Positions 50,146-54,897 of a stretch of 54,897 bases of DNA are shown piece after piece. The stretch lies in contig JAGOMJ010000003.1 in NCBI GenBank assembly GCA_017993615.1, positions 40,335 through 95,231 on the forward strand, read 5' to 3'. Below the pieces are notes generated by a model. The model was given only the letters and a program-made list of their open reading frames with translations, made no database searches and was not told the DNA's origin. The translations under genes and the position numbers were made by a program. The stretch is from Smithella sp. Lineage in GTDB: Bacteria; Desulfobacterota; Syntrophia; Syntrophales; Smithellaceae. Within the stretch, counting starts at the first letter, position 1, and every line of letters begins with the position of its first letter.

Positions 50146-53100
50146 TCATGCTTCTTTTTCCGCACCTGCGGAAACTGGACTCGTTTTATTTTTAAAAAAC
50201 TCAAAATAAAGCAGTGGAACAGCAATCAGGGTGAGAAGGGTTGAAGCCACCGCGCCAAACATCATGGCGATGGCCAGTCCCTGGAAGATCGGATCGAAGA
50301 GCATGACAAACGAGCCGACCACAACAGCTGCAGCGGTCAGAATAATCGGCCGGAAGCGCACGGCCCCCGCCTGAATAAGAGCCTGGCGCAAATCACCCTT
50401 TTGTTCCCATTCCATCTGTATGAAATCCACCAGCAGGATGGAATTACGGACAACAATGCCGGCCAGGGCGATAAAACCGATCATGGACGTTGCCGTGAAA
50501 AAAGCACCGAACACCCAGTGACCGGGAAGGATACCCACCAGGGTCAAAGGAATCGGCGCCATAATGACCAGCGGGGTCACAAAATGTTTAAACCATGCGA
50601 CAACCAGAATATAAATGATGATGAGTACGACGGCAAAAGCAATGCCCAGATCACGGAAGACTTCGTAGGTAATGTGCCATTCTCCGTCCCATTTCATCGA
50701 ATAACGATCTTCCAGCCACGGCTGGCTGGTATAAAACTGTTTGAGCTCATAACCTTCGGCCAGCGGCAAACCGGCAATGTCCGATTTCATTTTCAGAATG
50801 GCATAAACGGGACTTTCCTCTGTGCCGGCCACGTCTGCGGTGACATAGGTCACTTTTTTCATGTTTTTGTGATAGATGGTTTTTTCTTCGACCGCTTCAT
50901 GCATTTTGACCAGTTCGCCCAAACGCACTTGATGTCCGGATGCCGAGGGAATGGTCAGTGTTTGTAAATCCGTCAGATTGGAGCGTTGTTCAACGGGCAT
51001 GCGCAAGAATATTTCGACCGGTTCTTTTTCCGTATCCATGTGGACAAGCCCTGCTGCCCTTCCCCCCAGCGCAACTCCCAGACTCTGCGCAATGGCGTCC
51101 GTCGAGATTCCGACGGCGGCGGCTTTTTCGTGATCCACTTCAAACACCACCTTGCGTTGATCATCTTCCACAAACCAGTCTACATCCACAACCCCTTCCG
51201 TCTTTTCAAAGATAGCGCGAACCGATTTTGCAATGTCGATTTGTCGTTTTGTTTCCGGCCCGTAAATTTCCGCAACCAGCGTACTTAAAACCGGCGGTCC
51301 GGGAGGAATTTCCGCCAGCTTGATGCGGGCCCCGTAGCGATCCCCGATTCGCTTCAGGTCCGGACGCAGACGTTTAGCAATATCGTGACTCTGTTCGCTG
51401 CGTTCATCTTTGCCGACAAAATTAACCTGTATGTCGGCTACATTGCTGCCCCGGCGCGTGAAATAATGACGCACCAGTCCGTTGAAGTTATAGGGTGAGG
51501 CAGTTCCCACGTACGCCTGATAATCGGTCACTTCCGGCACAGTTTTCAAATATTCCGACATCTCCCGGGTCAGCGCCGCCGTTTCTTCCAGCGTGCATCC
51601 TTCCGGCATATCAATGACCACCTGCAGTTCGCTTTTGTTATCAAAAGGCAGCATTTTCATCGTCACCTGCTTTAAGGGGATCAGAGCCAGCGACAGCAAA
51701 AGCAATCCGAGGATGACCGATAAGGCCACCACGCGTTTTTTCCGGACATCAATCAACGGCGCAAGAAATTTTTCATAATAACGGGCAATACCCTTTTGCT
51801 CGTTTTCTTCCGGATTGTGCCGGACGTTTTTCAAGACAATGTAGGCCAGCCAGGGACTGACGATGAACGCCACGAGAAGGGAAAAAAGCATTGCCGCCGA
51901 CGCGCCCACGGGAATCGGCCTCATGTAAGGGCCCATCAGCCCGGAGACAAACGCCATCGGCAACAAAGCGGCAATAACCGTAAAGGTCGCCAGAATGGTC
52001 GGATTGCCGACTTCATCCACCGCGTAGACGGCGGTGAGCGGTTCAATTTTGTGCAGGCGGAAATGGCGGTTGATGTTTTCCACGACGACAATGGCATCGT
52101 CCACCAGAATGCCGATGGAAAAGATCAAGGCAAAGAGTGTCACACGGTTCAGGGTATAGCCGTAAAGATAATTGATGAGCAGCGTCAGCGCCAGCGTCAC
52201 GGGAACAGCGATTGCCACAACAATGGACTCGCGCCATCCTAGAAAAAGGGCAATCAGGATGATGACGGAGAAAGTGGCGATGAGCATGTGATATAGTAAT
52301 TCATCGGACTTTTCTTTGGCCGTTTCACCGTAATTTCGAGTCACCGTCACCTGAACATCCTGTGGAATCAGGTGTTTTTTCAGCGCCTCCACTTTTTTCA
52401 ACGCGTCCTCGGCAACAAGGCTCGCGTTGGCTCCTTTTTGTTTGGCCATGGCAATGGTGACGGCTTCATACTGGCCGGCCGGATGACCGGACAATCCTTT
52501 TATCGCCGCGTTTGGCCCCATGCCCATGAAAACATAATTGGAGGCTTCTTCGGGACCGTCGCTGATGCGGGCCAAATCCTTCAAATAGACGGGTCGCCCG
52601 TTGAAAACGTGGACAACCAGACCGCCGGCATCCTCCGCATCTTTTAAAAAACGTCCGGTCTCCACGATCGTTTCCGCATTTCCGGCTGAAAACCTGCCGG
52701 AGCGCACGACGACGTTGGATTTCTCCAAAGCCGTCATGATTTGAAAAGCGGATAAATTGTAGGCGCGCAGACGCTGGGGATCAAGCGTCACCCGGACCTG
52801 GCGACGCTGACCGCCGATGACGGAAAACTCCGAGACGTTCGCATTTTTTTTAAGTTCGCCGCAAATCGACAGCGCCATCCGGCGCAATTCGTAACCTGTA
52901 TACTGGGGAGAGGTGCTCCAGAGTGTCAACGCCAGCACGGGCACATCATCGATGGATTTTGCCTTGACCATCGGCTGGGAGACACCGGGCGGAATGAGAT
53001 CGTAATTGGACATCAGTTTATTGTAAAGCTTCACCAGACTGTCTTCCATATCCTCGCCGACATAGAAACGCACAATCGTCATGTTGAAACCGGGCTGGAC

Positions 53101-53367
53101 AATGGAATAAACGTATTCGACGCCTTTGATTTCCGACAGCAATTTTTCCATCGGAATGGTCACCCGTTCTTCCACTTCTTTTGCAGAAGCGCCGGGATAG
53201 TTCACAAAAACATCCACCATAGGAACAACGATCTGCGGTTCTTCTTCACGGGGGGTAATCCCGACGGCAAATATGCCGAGGAACAGTGCCGCCACCACCA
53301 GCAGCGGCGTTAACTTTGATTGGATGAAGGCTTTGGCAATTTTTCCGGAGATTCCGATTCCTGTCAT
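50146..53367 (-). CDS. RND efflux pump inner-membrane transporter
   Basis: 1073 aa, twelve membrane helices with two large periplasmic loops. N-terminal helix then [18 protein letters not shown], the porter-domain entry typical of AcrB/HAE proteins. TM4 has [14 protein letters not shown] with the adjacent Asp pair for proton translocation (heavy-metal CusA-type proteins have only one). Pumps drugs, lipids or other amphiphiles with a periplasmic adaptor and an outer-membrane channel; no TolC-like gene is in the window. It overlaps the adaptor stop by four bases (ATGA at 53364-53367). Confidence 0.95.
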   Translation of the reverse strand: MTGIGISGKIAKAFIQSKLTPLLVVAALFLGIFAVGITPREEEPQIVVPMVDVFVNYPGASAKEVEERVTIPMEKLLSEIKGVEYVYSIVQPGFNMTIVRFYVGEDMEDSLVKLYNKLMSNYDLIPPGVSQPMVKAKSIDDVPVLALTLWSTSPQYTGYELRRMALSICGELKKNANVSEFSVIGGQRRQVRVTLDPQRLRAYNLSAFQIMTALEKSNVVVRSGRFSAGNAETIVETGRFLKDAEDAGGLVVHVFNGRPVYLKDLARISDGPEEASNYVFMGMGPNAAIKGLSGHPAGQYEAVTIAMAKQKGANASLVAEDALKKVEALKKHLIPQDVQVTVTRNYGETAKEKSDELLYHMLIATFSVIILIALFLGWRESIVVAIAVPVTLALTLLINYLYGYTLNRVTLFALIFSIGILVDDAIVVVENINRHFRLHKIEPLTAVYAVDEVGNPTILATFTVIAALLPMAFVSGLMGPYMRPIPVGASAAMLFSLLVAFIVSPWLAYIVLKNVRHNPEENEQKGIARYYEKFLAPLIDVRKKRVVALSVILGLLLLSLALIPLKQVTMKMLPFDNKSELQVVIDMPEGCTLEETAALTREMSEYLKTVPEVTDYQAYVGTASPYNFNGLVRHYFTRRGSNVADIQVNFVGKDERSEQSHDIAKRLRPDLKRIGDRYGARIKLAEIPPGPPVLSTLVAEIYGPETKRQIDIAKSVRAIFEKTEGVVDVDWFVEDDQRKVVFEVDHEKAAAVGISTDAIAQSLGVALGGRAAGLVHMDTEKEPVEIFLRMPVEQRSNLTDLQTLTIPSASGHQVRLGELVKMHEAVEEKTIYHKNMKKVTYVTADVAGTEESPVYAILKMKSDIAGLPLAEGYELKQFYTSQPWLEDRYSMKWDGEWHITYEVFRDLGIAFAVVLIIIYILVVAWFKHFVTPLVIMAPIPLTLVGILPGHWVFGAFFTATSMIGFIALAGIVVRNSILLVDFIQMEWEQKGDLRQALIQAGAVRFRPIILTAAAVVVGSFVMLFDPIFQGLAIAMMFGAVASTLLTLIAVPLLYFEFFKNKTSPVSAGAEKEA

Positions 53368-54539
53368 TGATGTTTTGCTCCTGAGATCATGCCGCCATCA
53401 ACAACATTTTCGACGCCCGCCGTGATAATCCGGTCACCGGGCTTCAGGCCGGAAAGAATTTCCACACCGCCTGCCGAGAGCTTGCCCGCCCGCACAAGAC
53501 GATACGTTACCAGTCCCTGATCATCCACGGCATAGACACCGGTCAGTTGGCCTTTGCGGACCATGGCTTCGTGCGGAATCACGATGGCTTCCCGTTTGCC
53601 TACGGGAATACGCACACGGGCGAATAAGCCGCTGCGCGGTTGAGCGTCTTTAAAACCGATCTTCACGGTAAAGGTGCGGGATTCGGGATCAACCGAGGGA
53701 AACACCTCTTTGACGATTCCCGTCAAGGCACGGGGCTCGGTATCCACCTCGGTTTCCACCGGCATCCCCGTTTTAATCGCCGGGCCCATACCGGCATCAA
53801 TGGACGCTTCAATATAAGAGCCGCCTCCGCCTTCAATAACCAGAAGCGGCATTCCGGGAATGGCCATGCTGCCGGCTTCGATATGTCTTTGGGTGATTCT
53901 GCCGGCAAGAGGCGCCGTAACTTTGGTAAACGACAAATAGGTTGCCGCCTCGTCCGCCATTGCCTTGACGCGATGATAGTCGGCATCCGCCACCTTCTTT
54001 TGCGTATCAATGCTATCCATCTCCTGGCGGGAAACGACCTCTTCCTCATAAAGCTTTTTATAACGCTGCCATGTCGTCTCCGCCAGAACCTGACTTTGCT
54101 TGGCCGCTTCGACAGACATATTGGCGGCATGCAACCGCTGAACGGCATCCCGGTCATCAATGGTCAGAAGCAATTGCCCCTTCCGGACAGCATCGCCTTC
54201 CCTCACGGGAAGCGAGATGACCGTGCCCATCACCCGGCTGGCAACCAGGCTGGTCACGGACGAACGGACCGTTCCGGTAACGTCATAAACATCGTCAATG
54301 GTTGATACGGCAACAGGCTCAATTTCAACACCGGAAATGGCCGGCCGTTCGACGGGCTCTTCTTTCTTGTTTTGACAACCAATCAGCAGCAAAGCAAACA
54401 ACACAGCCCCTGCAAGCATATAAACGAAAATCCTTGCGGGACCCCTTTGCTTTTTCATCATCATTGGTTTATCGGACGGCAAGACGGTTATATTTTTTAA
54501 GGAAGATATCGCTGCGGTGAACCATCGTTGCATAATCAT
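53364..54539 (-). CDS. RND periplasmic adaptor (MFP) lipoprotein
   Basis: 391 aa if started at ATG 54539, which has CAGGAGA nine bases upstream; starting at the ATG cluster 54464 would put the lipobox LLIGC at residue 29, a more usual signal length, but without a ribosome site. Features: lipoyl-like [17 protein letters not shown] (about 105-125), alpha-hairpin coiled coil (about 130-190), second lipoyl half [17 protein letters not shown] (about 205-222) and beta-barrel/membrane-proximal domains ending [15 protein letters not shown]. Links the RND pump to an outer-membrane channel. Confidence 0.93.
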   Translation of the reverse strand: MIMQRWFTAAISSLKNITVLPSDKPMMMKKQRGPARIFVYMLAGAVLFALLLIGCQNKKEEPVERPAISGVEIEPVAVSTIDDVYDVTGTVRSSVTSLVASRVMGTVISLPVREGDAVRKGQLLLTIDDRDAVQRLHAANMSVEAAKQSQVLAETTWQRYKKLYEEEVVSRQEMDSIDTQKKVADADYHRVKAMADEAATYLSFTKVTAPLAGRITQRHIEAGSMAIPGMPLLVIEGGGGSYIEASIDAGMGPAIKTGMPVETEVDTEPRALTGIVKEVFPSVDPESRTFTVKIGFKDAQPRSGLFARVRIPVGKREAIVIPHEAMVRKGQLTGVYAVDDQGLVTYRLVRAGKLSAGGVEILSGLKPGDRIITAGVENVVDGGMISGAKHQ

Positions 54540-54677
54540 AGGCTTTTGTCTCCTGTCATCATGTCCTTCAGGTCGTTGATATTTTTATAATATAAACTTC
54601 AGCCGATGTCCACTAAATCAGGCATGGGCAGAAGACAAAAAGTCACCACAAGAATGGATTTACGGATAACGATAACA

Positions 54678-54715
54678 GAAAATGGGGCAGACTCTACAGA
54701 GTCTGCCCCATTTTC
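54678..54715. terminator. Near-perfect bidirectional terminator palindrome
   Basis: GAAAATGGGGCAGACTCT and AGAGTCTGCCCCATTTTC form an 18-bp perfect stem with a 2-nt loop, between the mechanosensitive-channel-like gene and the RND adaptor. The T-tract is short, so it is a strong hairpin with terminator potential. Confidence 0.65.
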
Positions 54716-54770
54716 AAATCAAGCTACTGATTTATTGTGTACCCTTCACTGATCAGGTCGCCTTCCGTTA

Positions 54771-54897
54771 TTATTGACGGAACCTCGACAGCCAGTGTTC
54801 CATGAGTTTCCCTGCCGGTTCACGTCCGCCCAGACCGAAGGATAACGCCACGGTCACCGCAATGGCGCCCAACGTCAATCCGAACGCGAGGTTGACA
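54771..54897 (-). CDS. Mechanosensitive-channel/TM-helix protein, 3' end only
   Basis: The last 42 codons of a minus-strand gene that runs off the right edge. The sequence VNLAFGLTLGAIAVTVALSF then GLGGREPAGKLMEHWLSRFRQ and TAA matches the C-terminal end of bacterial 'conserved TM helix' mechanosensitive-channel-like proteins, where ALSFGLGGRE-A is characteristic. Upstream parts are not visible. Confidence 0.75.
   Translation of the reverse strand, partial: VNLAFGLTLGAIAVTVALSFGLGGREPAGKLMEHWLSRFRQ

Overview
The window reads as a piece of a strictly anaerobic, fatty-acid-metabolising Gram-negative chromosome, most likely Desulfobacterota (Syntrophales/Syntrophus/Smithella-like). This is inferred from gene content: rubrerythrin, a Cys-motif iron-sulfur flavoprotein, a FadE5-size acyl-CoA dehydrogenase, an acyl-CoA-ligase relative, DUF1385 and DUF4301 proteins, LysM envelope proteins, and c-di-GMP enzymes. 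No rRNA, tRNA, CRISPR array, prophage or complete insertion sequence was seen.

Layout. 1-242 carries a hairpin and two 54-bp direct repeats. 243-4631 holds rubrerythrin, a flavin reductase, a small 61-aa protein, a four-gene minus-strand operon (80-aa protein, HD phosphohydrolase, lipoprotein, MscL) and a divergent DUF1385 membrane protein. 4.7-12.0 kb holds a LysM protein, a PP-loop ATPase, DUF4301, an MltD-like transglycosylase, and the pair NadA-RidA. 12.1-19.3 kb holds a four-PAS GGDEF-EAL protein, a HEAT-repeat protein, a patatin-like lipoprotein and a TIM-barrel isomerase-like protein. 19.3-26.8 kb holds the first BAHD-like acyltransferase, a membrane protein, a CAP-domain protein, an atypical acyl-CoA ligase, an iron-sulfur flavoprotein and the acyl-CoA dehydrogenase, which has a near-consensus promoter.

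27.3-33.9 kb is the most accessory-looking part. It has a single-chain Type IIG restriction-modification protein with a second, orphaned copy of its C-terminus 1.4 kb away, small unknown genes, and then the second BAHD-like acyltransferase. That acyltransferase is flanked on both sides by tiny genes whose products end in the same motif, CPP[S/T]GG[D/E]. A 54-aa peptide lies downstream on the same strand. A 16-aa peptide lies divergently, in its own short promoter-RBS-terminator unit, together with a third, start-less copy of the motif. I regard this peptide/acyltransferase cluster as the best candidate for an undescribed system; its function is unknown and no peptide modification can be proven from sequence.

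33.9-47.3 kb returns to housekeeping and envelope genes: LapA-like, DUF1097-like, YjbQ, OmpA, molybdenum-carrier-like, methyltransferase, UbiA prenyltransferase, hydrolases, M23 peptidase, amidase, a second YjbQ, a chimeric gene and a 7TMR-DISM diguanylate cyclase. 47.3-54.9 kb has a Cys-rich two-gene unit, a HAD hydrolase overlapping a truncated third YjbQ, a repeat-rich spacer, a DTW-domain protein, an RND pump with its adaptor, and the 3' end of a mechanosensitive-channel-like gene running off the right edge.
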